Of a stretch of 64,000 bases of DNA, positions 1-11,664 are shown piece after piece. The position numbers and the translations under genes were made by a program. Source of the DNA: Neocallimastix lanati (nom. inval.) (lineage: Eukaryota; Neocallimastigomycota; Neocallimastigomycetes; Neocallimastigales; Neocallimastigaceae); contig JACVTC010000013.1 in NCBI GenBank assembly GCA_016946835.1, positions 1,440,001-1,504,000 on the forward strand, given 5' to 3'. The first letter of the stretch is position 1. Each line of letters starts with the position of its first letter. Under the pieces are notes generated by a model, which ran no database searches, was not told where the DNA came from, and worked only from the letters and a program-made list of their open reading frames with translations.

Positions 1-600
1 TTTTTTTTTTTTGATTAATAATAACCAAAACTCTTAATAATTATATCTTATTATATATACAAATAATTATATCTTATTATATATACAAATAATAATATCT
101 ATTATTAATAAAATTTTCTTTTTCAGAATAATGATTTTAATAATAAATATTAATGTCTTTATCTTGTTCTATTTTAAATAATTAATAAAGTTTATTTCAT
201 TTATATTTATATTAAGCCCAAATTAAAACAAACAAACAAATAAACTAACATAAAAGTATATTTATAATTTTATTGATAGGTTAAACATATCAATAAAATA
301 TAATTAAATTTATATATATATAAATCTTTTATTTTATTTTATTTTATTTATAATGAATTGATATTAATTTAAATAAATTGTTATTCTTTAGGAGAAAATA
401 AAGAAAATTTATATAAACCAAATTTCTCTATAAAAAAATTATTCATGAAATTTTTAAAAAAGATAAATCATTATTTGTTTAATAAGTATAGATATCATTT
501 TATAAAAATTTTCTTTTTTATTTTATTGTATATTTTTTTTTTTTTATTTTATTTTATTATTTTTTATATTTATTAATTAAAAATTATGAATTTAAATAAA
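1..600. other. A+T-rich sequence without a recognisable gene
   Basis: Only low-complexity A/T sequence is visible. A unit of about 29 bp, ending in TATTATATATAC, is repeated in tandem between about 35 and 95. No open frame with coding-like composition was found on either strand. Confidence 0.6.
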
Positions 601-603
601 ATA

Positions 604-740
604 AAATGAAAATATGTACCGCTATCATGAGTACTTGGAATACTGATTTCATTGAGTGTAAAGTGTTTCATCGATATATTTATATATTTCCATCCAATGT
701 GAATCAATATTATTGTCCTCTGCATTAACATTATTAATTA
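604..740 (-). pseudogene. fragment of a PI-PLC X-domain protein
   Basis: Read on the minus strand, the segment gives SHWMEIYKYIDETL and, after a one-base frame change near 660, TLNEISIPSTHDSGTY. The second part matches the start of the phosphatidylinositol-specific phospholipase C X domain of the bacterial and small eukaryotic PLC type, where a conserved H-D-S-G follows a strand of the form L-x-x-I-S-I-P-G-T. The His is the general base in that family. The rest of the domain should lie below position 600, where only low-complexity sequence is present. With the frame change this is most likely a decayed remnant. A spliced gene with a sequencing indel is the alternative. Confidence 0.45.
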
Positions 741-1423
741 ATGCTGCAAAAAAAAAAAAAAAAAAAAAAAAAAATAGAAAATAGTAAAATCTTCATTGTT
801 AAATAATAACATTATATATATTTTAACTTTTACTTTATATATGAAATGAAAAATCAGTATATACTAAAATATAATAGTTTGCAGTATATTTCAAATAGTG
901 GACTTTTGTATGTGTTTTATGGACTGGAGTCTTGTGAGACATACGTTGTAGACTTTATTAAGTACCTATATATCATTTTTTTAAATATAATAATTTAATG
1001 GTATTATCAAATAAAGTAATATTCAAAAAAAAAAAAAAAAAAAAAAAAAAAAGTGTATAAATAAGCTCAGAATCATATATGTGTGACTTGTTATTATCAT
1101 ACAGGCATTAAATACAAAAGATAATTTAGTTTTGATGATATAAACATCAGTCTATACTATAAAATCTAATTTTTTAAAAAATTTATTTATTGAAAGTTTA
1201 TTGATTTGTTATGGATAGTAAAATATATCAATTTAATTACGACAATATGCCAGATCCTCATGAATACTTATATAAATGTATTATACTATTATAGATATCA
1301 TATCATACGACTAACAAATGTTTATTATTCAAGTTAGTTATGTTACCAGATTGTTGTTGACTATGATCTATATTTTTACTGCCCCGACAAACAACAACAG
1401 ATATATAATATCGCTAATAAAGC

Positions 1424-1472
<49 letters not shown>
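1424..1472. repeat. (AAT)n microsatellite
   Basis: About sixteen uninterrupted ATA/AAT units. Confidence 0.9.
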
Positions 1473-1473
<1 letters not shown>

Positions 1474-1489
1474 GAAAATGAAAGTATTA

Positions 1490-2040
1490 TACCCTTCGCA
1501 CCTTCACTATTAGATGGTCCAGCGGTTTTGCATAAGATAATCTTTATGATGATAGCATTTTTTTAGAGGAACATTCATCATCATTTTGGTATGTGTCTCC
1601 CATATGCTTTACCACAATACATATATGATTTTCTACCTCCTCTGTATATACTGTCACAATGCACAATTAAGTTTTGCATAGATCGTTAAAAAGCACAGAA
1701 ACCGTTAAAAACATTTATCAGATAAACCTTCTGAATTCGGGGGTACAGTTAGCATATATAGTGGTCATACTTCTTTCAGATTCAATATTCGTACACTGAC
1801 ATAATGTCAGTAATAATATACTTTTTCATTTTTCCATCTTTCATCCTGGGAATTCAATAAAATTCTCCATATAGCGATTATCAGTTTTAACTCATAAATT
1901 GTCTTTACAATAAAAGGATAAAAAGAACACATTCTTTTATCTTTAATACTTTATCTTTGGTAAGATATTTGGGGATATCATCATACGTCATATCATCATA
2001 TATATTGAATCTTCACCATTAATGAAAATGAATATAAAAC
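1490..2040 (-). pseudogene. coding-like relic, unidentified, minus strand
   Basis: Base composition is clearly less A/T-biased than the surroundings. Short minus-strand frames look like protein but are interrupted: one reads KTAGPSNSEGAKGIILSF near 1490-1545, one reads HCDSIYRGGRKSYMYC near 1610-1660, and one reads MTYDDIPKYLTKDKVLKIK near 1930-1990. No single frame joins them. They lie upstream, in the same orientation, of the PI-PLC X-box fragment and could be remains of the same gene. I do not recognise the pieces. Confidence 0.3.
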
Positions 2041-2049
2041 ATGATAATA

Positions 2050-2606
2050 AATATTGTTAAAAGTATTTTGTTGCTCATTGCCTACTATTATATACAATCT
2101 TATTGTATATTTATCATTCTATTGATATATATATATATTATATATAATATTTATTATTAATAATATACTTTAAAAATCATTTTATTTACATATAGCATAA
2201 TTACATATATTACATATATTCCGAGATATATCTAATTATAATTTAAATATAATTTATATACTTTACATAATTTTAGTTTGGTAAATTGTTATACCATAAA
2301 GTTTACTCTTTCAATAATAGTTGAAGTTGTATAAAAGAGTAGAATATTAATAAAAATAAAATTTCAATATAGAAAAATAAAATAAAAATTAATATATATG
2401 TATAGAGTTACAACAGTTATTAAATAAAAAATTACAACTAAAAATAGAATAAAATTTTATTATATCGTTGGAACAATTTTTAATAATTTTTAGATTAGAA
2501 ATGTTTAAAAAACTTTTATTGATTGGTTAATCCTGATGGTAAATTGTGCTGCTGCGGATTATTTTTTATATTTTTTTTTTAAATTCTTTGGAAGATCATG
2601 TGTATT

Positions 2607-2638
<32 letters not shown>

Positions 2639-3360
2639 ATAGATAAATAAATAATATAAAGTTTTACTTTCAATTTCAATTTCAAATAAATTAATATATA
2701 AAATTTTAATTAATATGTAAAATTTTAATTAATATATAAAATTTTAATAAACACATAAAATTTTAATTAAAACAAAAAAACACAAAAAAAATATATATAT
2801 ATAGATGTATATATAGATGTATATATAGATGTATATATGAATATATGGATATAGGTATGTATATATATTTATTCAAGTTCTATATAAATTTTATTTTATA
2901 TAAATTTTATTAGATTTTATTAGATATTAATTAATTAATTAATTAATAGAGAAAAAAAAAGCCAAAAAATAAAATATCAAACTTTTGACTGCTTACTTTA
3001 AATATTTAAATCTTATAAAAAAAATTCCACTTTAGTATTAATTATATATAATTTATATAATATATATAATTTATATATATTGTGAGAAGGTTTTAAGATT
3101 TTTTTTTTTTTTTAATATTTTTTTTTTAATAAGAAACAATAAAAAAAGAAAAAGTTTATTGCCTTATAAAAGTAATTTTTAGTAGAATAATTTTTTTTTT
3201 TTTTCCTTTTCAAAAGAAATCATATACTCTATTGTATTATTAAATATAAAAATTCTTATTCTATTTTTCTATTTTATATATAAATATATATATATTCTTT
3301 CTTTTTCTTATTCTATTTTATATTATTAGTATTAGTGTTATTATTATTTTATTTTTATTC

Positions 3361-3391
<31 letters not shown>

Positions 3392-4120
3392 AAATTTTTA
3401 TTAACAAAGAGGGTGAATTTTTTTTTTTATTTTTTTATTTTTTTATTTGTTATTAATGAAGAAGAAAAGAATGGTCCATATGAATTTTCTTTCATTTTTT
3501 TATATTATTAAATATTCATAAATATATTAATTGGTGGTTTCCATAATTCAAAATAAAAATAAAAAAAAAGCTTTAATCGGCAGTAAATTTAATAATTTGA
3601 TTTAAAATTAATTCAATTAATCGTTAGGCAGCTGTGGGAATTACAATTAATAATTATAAAAAAATTTTTATTATTGGCACCTCCTCATAAATAATTATAT
3701 TACAAAGTATTATATATATTTTTTAAAGTAATATATAATTATTTTTTAAAAGTAAAATAAATAATAATAAATAAATAAATAATAAATAATAAATAATAAA
3801 TAATAAATAATAAATAATAAATAATTAAATAAAAAGAGTATTTATTAATAATAATTAAATAATAAATAATTAATAATAAATAATAAATAAAATGAATCCA
3901 ATGTTATACAAATTTTTTTAGTGATTAAAAAATTTCAATTAGTAGAAATTGTTTTAAATCTTATTTATTATAATTTTTTATCATTTTTTTTTTAAAAATA
4001 ATTAAAAATTAAAAAAGAAATAAAGAATAAAGTTTAACATTTATCATAAAAGATTATAATTGGTAAATGTTAATATGTTACTAATAAAAACTATTTGGAA
4101 AAAGAATAAAAAAAAAAAAA
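2050..4120. other. intergenic A+T-rich DNA before the four-TM array
   Basis: Contains (AAAT)n near 2610-2655, three imperfect ATATAGATGT units near 2800-2840, long T runs near 3360-3385 and an (ATAATAA)n tract at about 3760-3890. No coding-like frame was found. From about 3900 the sequence begins to resemble the upstream regions of the later four-TM gene copies. Confidence 0.55.
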
Positions 4121-4123
4121 AAG

Positions 4124-4145
4124 TATAAAAGGAATTGAAAATCCC
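4124..4145 (+). promoter_or_regulatory. core promoter of four-TM gene 1
   Basis: A TATAAAAGG box is followed at once by AATTGAAAATCCC. The same composite element occurs 225-353 bp upstream of the ATG in seven of the eight family members, so it is probably the TATA box and transcription start region. Here the distance to the ATG is 247 bp. Confidence 0.6.
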
Positions 4146-4370
4146 AATTTATGTTTTTTTTTTCTTAAAACAAAAAAAAAAAAAAAAAAATAACAAATAT
4201 TAATTATATATTATTAAATTAAAATATTAATAATTATATAATAATTATATAAAATAAATAAATAAACAAACTTTTATATATTTCTCTAAAAAAGTATAAT
4301 CAACTTTTATATTTTTTTTTTTTTTTTAATAAATAAAAAAAGAAATTAATAATTAAATAAATAAATTAAA

Positions 4371-5567
4371 ATGGCTAGTACAAAAACTGATTTCAAGAGA
4401 CGTTTCCCAAAAGTTGGTAGATGTTGTTGTTGCTGTGCTCCAAAAGTTTCAGTTTACGTTTGCACCATCATATTAATTGTAAGAATTAATAATAAAAATA
4501 AAAATAAGAAATTTAAGAAAAAAAAATTAATATAAAAAGATATATGGAATGATAATTATAAATATATTTTAAAAATATATGAAAATATTATTTTATTTAT
4601 TTTTATTTTTTATTGTTTTACAAATATAAAAATTGAAAATAAATAAATAAAATAAAATAAAACTAAAATTATAATAAAATTAAATTAAATAACAAATAGG
4701 TTTTTTATGTAATTGGAATATTTTTCTCAGGTTTATCATTAAATAAATTTGGAACCTATACCTCTTCTGTAACAAATATTCTTTCAAAGGTTGAATTAGT
4801 AGTACCAATATGTGTTACGATCTCACTTATTTTATTACTTATTGGTATTGAAAAGGTAAATACATTTTATGTATAATTAAAAATAAATATATTTATGCAT
4901 ATATGTATATTTATATTATTTTAAATTTAATATTAATATATTAATACTAATTAATATATATATATTTTTAAATATATAAAAAATATAAAGCGTAATAAAG
5001 TTTTTATGAACCAATTTAAAATTGTTTTCTTTATATATTTAATATATAGTTTATTTAGTTTTATCTATGGCATTTATTTATTTAATAATGATGAATATGT
5101 TAAAGAATCAATTAAAACTTTGAAAAATACTTACAAAGAAGCTAATATGCCAAATTTCAGTGAACTACCTGATGAATTTTATCAGAATTCTATAAAAAAT
5201 TCAATGAAGTTTTATATAGTTGAAGTTATCGTTATATACGCTCTTTTTGTAAGTATATCAATATATATATTGATTTAAAATAATTTAGTAATAATATATA
5301 TTTATATTTATTGATAGTACGAAAGTTGTATATACTAACTTTTATTTTTTATTATTATTATTGTTATTATTTTATTAAAACAACAAAAAAAAAAAAAAAA
5401 ATAAAAAAAAATAATAATAATAATTATAAAAACATGTTTTCAAATAATAATAATAAAAAAATAATTAGGTATATTACTATTTATCTACCTGTAGCTATAT
5501 TGAAGATATTGAAGAAGGTGCAAATGATGAAAATGATATCAGAAATTTAGAAAATAATGAATATTAG
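4371..5567 (+). CDS. four-transmembrane protein, family copy 1 (spliced, 206 aa)
   Basis: Exons 4371-4478, 4700-4855, 4991-5248 and 5469-5567 join in phase 0 with GT-AG ends, giving 206 residues and a TAG stop. Exon 1 encodes a basic stretch (FKRRFPKVGR) and five cysteines, then the start of TM1, which is completed by exon 2. Exon 2 also encodes TM2. Exon 3 encodes TM3 and a roughly 45-residue hydrophilic loop without cysteines, then the start of TM4. Exon 4 completes TM4 and adds an acidic tail ending ENNEY. The layout (short first loop, long second loop) resembles tetraspanins, but the large-loop CCG motif is absent, so homology is not claimed. The Cys cluster next to TM1 could be palmitoylated (inference). 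Intron 3 contains TACTAAC at 5333-5339. It is the most diverged of the well-preserved copies and lies apart from the rest, with a LINE between. Function unknown. Confidence 0.85.
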
Positions 5568-5984
5568 TTCTAAAAATTTTTTTTAAAGAAAGTTTAAAAA
5601 AAATAAAAGTAAAAATATTATATGTAATATTAATAATAAATTATTAATATTATTAAGTTTGTTTTTTATTTTTTTATTTTAATATATATATATATTAATA
5701 TGATATATATATATTAATATGTAGATGTACATATATTAATTTTAAAATACACCAATCTTAAAAAAAAAAATAAATAAAATAAATATAAAAATTAGAACAA
5801 TTTTTATGTAAAAAAGAACAAAATAAATAAATAAAAAAAATAAAAATAAAAATAAAAATAAAAGTCAAATTGAAATTAAAATTAATGGATATAAATAATG
5901 ATATATTTTAATATTTTATTGTATTATATATATATATATATTTTTTTTTTTTTATTCAATCTGTACTTTTTTACACTTCGTCTT
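5568..5984. other. 3' flank of gene 1
   Basis: Simple A/T repeats including (TATATATTAA)n. From about 5955 a single piece of the dispersed 48-bp satellite unit (ATTCAATCTGTACTT) appears. Confidence 0.5.
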
Positions 5985-5991
5985 TCTATTA

Positions 5992-6145
5992 TTACTTTAC
6001 CGCCAATACTCGAAGACGACTTGTCCAAAATTCTTGCTTTTCTTGTTGTTTTTGAGAAAAAAAGTCATCCTCGATTGGAACATTGGATTTTCTAATTGCT
6101 ACTTTCTTTTCCGTGAATTTCGTCACATGATTTATTTTATGATTT
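5992..6145 (-). pseudogene. unidentified coding-like relic
   Basis: The minus strand is open for about 50 codons with ordinary codon composition in an otherwise A/T desert. It includes KFTEKKVAIRKSNVP and EKQEFWTSRLRVLAVK, then two stops. No start codon or splice signals could be assigned and I do not recognise the protein. It may be a captured exon or a gene remnant. Confidence 0.35.
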
Positions 6146-6287
6146 TATGGATATTGGAAATTCTTTAATAAAAAAAATTAAAAAAAAAAATTAAAAAAAA
6201 AAAAAAAAAAAAAAAATAAATAAATAAATAAATAAATAAATTAAATTAGCTCTAAGTCTAAAGATTGGTGTATTTTAAAATTAATAT

Positions 6288-6493
6288 AGCTGTATGGTTT
6301 CTGAAGGGATGAGCAAATAGTATAATAATAAAATCTTAATTGCTTTTTCAATTTTAAATGTAATCTTTATTTTTTATATTAATCATAACTGTAGTTTTTT
6401 AAATCAATTTTTCAATCAAAAGAATTTTTTACACAATACTACTAACAATATTGTTTTTATTTTTTCTCTTATATTTCTAAAATTTTTCTGTGC

Positions 6494-6546
<53 letters not shown>

Positions 6547-9500
6547 CTTTATATATATTACTTTATATCTCTATATAAATTTTTTACTTTAGGTTTTTTT
6601 TAATTTTCATATCCTTGTAAAATATTTTTATTTTTACTTAAAATAAATATATTATTTTACATTATATTTTATTGAATAAATAATTTTTCCACTAATATAG
6701 TTTTTTAATATATCTTAGGAAATTCAATTCATGTGAAACAATTAACTTTTATAGTCAGTAAACTTAAATGTTAATATTTTATATATAATTCTTTGGTATA
6801 CAATCCTTATAATCAATTCACATTAAATAGAAATTAAGTCAGTTCTTTTATCATCAAACTCTAAACATGGATGCTTCTAGCTCAGTTAATACTACCCCCT
6901 TCCATCGTGGTTTCTACTGCTTCGGTAATCATATGAACAATTATAGCCTTATCTTTATCCATGACCTTAATTCTTGGTCCCCTAGCAATCTAATGACTCA
7001 AGTTATTTGTAAGATCCCTAACTACAATGAAATTATTCCATATGTTAAGAAACTTTTTTCTCCAAGGTACGGCTCATACTTCATTATTAGGGTTAAATAA
7101 ACACAAAAATGATCTCAACTTTTTCGACGTTTTAAATTTCTTAAGAGATAAAATTCCTGAAACAGGTAAAATTACCTGGACCTTGTGTAATAAACTTAAA
7201 CAAATCAACAAGTCAAGAAAATCTAATAACATTGATGTTGAACTTAATCCTATAAAGAAAGATTTTTTTCTCTAGCCATCTAAATTCAAATTCTTCTTTC
7301 TTTAATCTCTGTATTAGTTGGAATATTAACGGTTGGAATACTGAAAAGCGTGATAGTATCTTATATCTCAACTCTATTTTCAAACCTATATGTATCTGTT
7401 TACAAGAAACTGGAAAAAGTAAATATCTTCGAAAAGATGTTTCATCACTATTAATTCCATATTACAACTCAGTCTTCCTTAGAGCTAATCCTAAAACCCC
7501 TGGTATGAGAGGACTCTTTATTGGTGTTCATTCTTCGTGCTCTTTCTTCCAAGAACCATTTTTATACAAATATATCATTTCAGTAAATATTACTTCTTTC
7601 TGGAATCAAAAATGTACTATTGGTAATATCTACTTCCCTCAAAGCAAAGTGGAAGGAAACAAGACTAGTTGCTTTTGATGAACTTTCTCAATGGTTACGT
7701 TTTCACAATAGAAAAAAAAAACGTTCCTGCTGTCCTAGTTGGTGATTTTAACATATCATTAAAGAAGATCAAAACATACATTTCAAATAATTTTCCTAAT
7801 TGGTATATTGCTCTCTTATATAGTAATCAATAAACTTATGCCAAAGGTACTAGATCATCTTGCATTGACCATGTCATCTATAATGAGGTTTTGACAACTC
7901 ATATTAATAAAACCTCGGTTTGCACTTCATTTTACGGTATTTCTGATCATAAACCTATTTTACTTTCTTGCAACAAAGTTCTCTCCGATGGCTTTATAAG
8001 GCCTGCTAAAGTCTCTAAATGGTTTACACATTATTTGTAAAACAAAAAAAATTCAGATATTTTATCACATAATTATTTTTCAATCTTAGCAAATGACCTC
8101 GATTCTCATTACAATTCGCTTACGGCTGATGAAATGGTAGAAAAATTTATCAATACAGCAAATATTATAGGGGAAAGATATTAAGACTTTCATTCCAACA
8201 AATTTAAAGAGCTCTGCTTTTTCATTGTCCTTATTACATTAAAAAAACTGTCTCATGGAAAACATATTGCATTTCGAAATATTAAGCCTTACTTTAACTG
8301 TGAAAATGTTGATAATTACCTTGAACAATTTAATAAATATGAAAAAACTTTGCAAATTAATCAAGAAAACAAAGAGCAAATTTCGTTCTGCTAGATTTAA
8401 GGCTAATATAGTAAAAAAATAGGTAATTATTTTTTGAATAAAGATTTCAAAAATGGTTGGAGATGTTTAAAAAAAAATGGCTAAACCATCGGATTCATCT
8501 ACCTCTCTTACTTACTTGCATAAAATCTAAATTTGGTCAAGATATTATCTCACCTACTAAACAATTAGATAGATGGGCTGAATATTATAAAGATCTAGCT
8601 TCTGATCCCTCAGGTTACAGCCTTAATCGTAACTTTTGGATTCATGCTTTAAGGAATATTAGACTTAGATCCTCTACCTGGAATATCAACGGTCCTATTA
8701 TGATTGAAGATATTAAAAAAAACTATTTCATCTATGAAAAATAACAAAGAACCCTGCCTCGACGGTATACCGATTGAATTCTTACAAAGCTCTGTTTTGC
8801 AATGAAGAATTACTAGAAACACATCCTGCCGCTGGATTATGTCTTAAATTGATTTTTAATAAAATATGGAATGGGTCCTTTCCTAAAAAATGGAACTCTG
8901 CTTCTATTGTATCAATCCCTAAGAAAGGTGACCTATCAGATTGTAGTAATTATCGAGGTATTTCTCTCATTAATGTTGGACTGAAAATCATTTCAAAAAT
9001 TATAACAGTTAGAATATCTACTTACGCACTCTCACACAATTTCATTAGACCTGAACAATTTGGTTTTCGCAACCGTGAAGAATGCATTAGTTTATTCATT
9101 TCCGTTAGAGAAATTTGCCAAAGAAGAAAATTTCAAGGAAAATTTACAAAGATCTTAAAAAAGCTTATGATTCAGTTCCTATTTTTAACATTCTTACTAA
9201 ATTATATCATTATGGAGTACGTGGTAAATGTTTTGATTTTTCTTTGTAATTTATATACTTCATCTAAAGCTCGTGCTCGATTTGCTTCAATGTTATCAAA
9301 TAAATTTCTTATTAAAAGAGGTGTTCGTCAAGGTTGTCCATTATCTCTGATCTTATTCAATTATTCAATTTATTCATCAATGATATACTAAATGACTGTG
9401 AAAAGTATGGTGTTAATATTGGAAGAAAAAAGTGTTGTGGTGGACTCTTTGCTGATGATGTTGTTCTCATTGCTCCAAGTTGCAAAAAATTTAGAAAAAT

Positions 9501-10830
9501 TATTAAAAAAAGGTATATAAATAGGCAAATTTAAATGAAACAACTTTTGGTATTGAAAAATGAGCAACTATGGTTATAAAACCAATGAATTTCCAATCTC
9601 CTCCAAACTATAGTGATCCAACCTTCTATTTAGGAATGAATGCTATTCCTAAAGTTTCTAGTTATATTTATCTTGGTATTCCTTTTTCTGATGATCTCTT
9701 ACTTATTATATCTCACATGCACATGCATTTTAAAGTTAGAAAATCCCTTCTTTCATTTACACATTTCTTCTCAAATAAACTTATCCCTATTGCATACAAG
9801 AAAAAAGTTCTTCAATCCTTTGTTATTAGTAAAGTAACTTATTATTCTCCTTTACTTGGTTCAAACAAATCTAGAACGGCTGGAATTCAAACATTAATTA
9901 ATACTGGTCTATTTTGGTGTATCCGGCTCCTTCTCTAAAAATGGTAAAACAAGTTCAGAAAACAATGACTATATTTAGACATAATTCTACTATGAGTACT
10001 TATGCTTTATCTCGAGATCTAAGCATTCCTTCCTATTGCTGGTATCTGCACAGCCTTACAGATTAAATCATTTGCAAAATGGAATAAATCAAACTGTATT
10101 ACAAAAGATCTTATTAATTCTATTCCCAAAATGCCTCATTATTCCTGGACTAAAGAATCTAGAACATTGTATGAAAAAAATCAAAAAAATATAAATGTGA
10201 AAAATATGAAGATATTTTAGAATGTTACTGGAATTCAGTTTCCAAATTTCAAGGTATTAAAGGTCAAAACTACGATTGTAATAAGTTCTCAAACAATAAA
10301 GCTATAATTATGCTTAGCTTAAAATATCCCCAATTCAACTTAGGGTTTTCGTGGACTATACGTTTACGCTGTGGTTATAAATACAATACTACTATTGCTA
10401 TTAGCATGGGTAGAGTTTCAGAAGATTGTCCCAAGTCTTGCTCCTGTTGTGGCGAAGATAAACAATCTTTTGAACATTGGATTTTTAAATGCGATGCTCT
10501 TGCATCTTTTAGATGGAATTCTTTAAATTTCATCGATGATCTCTATGTTTTATTCCTTAGAAAGATTAGAGCGTCTAATCCTCTTTCTTCCTATGACTCT
10601 ATCTCTGATTTTTGAAGATTATATCAATCATTATATATACTTGTTCCTTCTTGGTGAGGACTTTAGTTTTAAATGAGCTACATTTCGATAGTGGGGAACA
10701 GAGACAATTAAATGAACTTCTTTTCAAAGGTTCATCTGAGTCACCTGTTCCAAAAATTGTGGGCTTGGTGAAATTCTTAACAAGGGCAATACCTATCATA
10801 AGTAGTTCTTTTTGAGCTATTATTTGATAG
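6288..10830 (+). mobile_element. LINE retrotransposon, copy 1, decayed and 3'-truncated
   Basis: Co-linear with the LINE at 28,746-37,691 from AGCTGTATGGTTTCTGA near the 5' end to TTATTTGATAG at 10,830. Past that point the two diverge, so this copy lacks the last roughly 250 codons' worth of ORF, the 3' UTR and the poly-A tail. It carries no LTR insertion, so it shows the uninterrupted structure and the empty site (CCCCTGGTATGAG) used to define the insertion in copy 2. Confidence 0.85.
6867..10830 (+). pseudogene. LINE endonuclease-reverse transcriptase ORF, multiply frameshifted
   Basis: The ORF starts with MDASSSVNTTPFHRG. An N-terminal region of about 150 residues precedes an APE-type endonuclease (GDFN, IDH and SDH motifs near 7740, 7865 and 7945) and a reverse transcriptase (fingers near 8900, GVRQGCPLS near 9320, FADD near 9450). 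Near the C-terminus there is a CCHC zinc knuckle (CSCCGEDKQSFEHW, about 10,441). The first private lesion is an extra A at about 7093, which makes a stop at 7098. Many further one-base indels follow, for example in the A-runs near 7715, 8040, 8225 and 8415. Several lesions in the reverse transcriptase are shared with copy 2. No functional product is expected. Confidence 0.85.
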
Positions 10831-11476
10831 TATGATTATTTTAAATCAATAATATCAGCATCTTTTCCACCAGTACTACATCACATACACATCATACATA
10901 TATTTGCACACTCATTATTCAGAAAAATTACTTAAATATTTAACACGATTTTCATCAATTGATTTTTTTCATTACATTATCAGTAATGATAAATAATAAT
11001 GATTAATATTCAAGTTAATTGTGATTTGAGTAAATGTTATATTGACTATTATATTCACTATTGTCATCTAGGTATTGGAAAAATTCACAATGAAAATTTA
11101 TTATTTTTTTTTTTTTTTCTTTAAAATTTATATTTAATTAATATTTAATTATTTTTTTAAAAGTAAAAAAAAAATAAAAAATAAAAAATAAAAAATAAAA
11201 AATAAAAAATAAAAAATAAAAAATTAAAAATAAAAAATAAAAAATAAAAAATAAAAAATAAAATAAAATAAAATAAAAAATAAAATAAAATAAAATAAAA
11301 TAAAATAAAATTAAATTAAAAATATAAATTATTATATATATATTTAAATTAAAGTAACTATATAAAATAAATAAAACGATCTTTTTATTTATTTTTATAA
11401 AAGATTATTTTCTACCTATATATATATTTTTTCTTTTTGAATAAACAAAAAAAAAAAAAAAAAAAAAAAAATTAAA
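10831..11476. other. upstream region of four-TM gene 2
   Basis: From about 10,985 to 11,100 it matches the sequence about 0.8 kb upstream of gene 5 (21,835-21,960). It then runs into (AAAAAT)n and (AAAAT)n and rejoins the family leader near 11,335. The interval that carries the TATA/GAATTG core promoter in the other copies is missing here. Confidence 0.6.
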
Positions 11477-11612
11477 ATGGCTAATACTAAAAGTGGTTTC
11501 AAGAGACGTTTCCCAAGAGTTGGTAAATGTTGTTGTTGTTGTGAACCAAAAGTTTCAGTTTTAGTTTGCACAATCATATTTATTGTAAGTATTGATAATA
11601 AAAATAAGAAAT

Positions 11613-11664
<52 letters not shown>

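Noticed and set aside
5006-5278. The MNQF-type open frames (also 15108, 18029, 23587, 27119, 42512, 46044) as separate short genes
   Set aside because: They are exon 3 of the spliced four-TM genes. The frame is open upstream to an AG acceptor, gene 2 has Leu at the supposed start, and the frames run into intron 3.
5898-6095. LINE zinc-knuckle remnant, because the plus frame ends in EHWIF like the LINE motif
   Set aside because: Only five residues match, and the opposite strand has the more protein-like composition.
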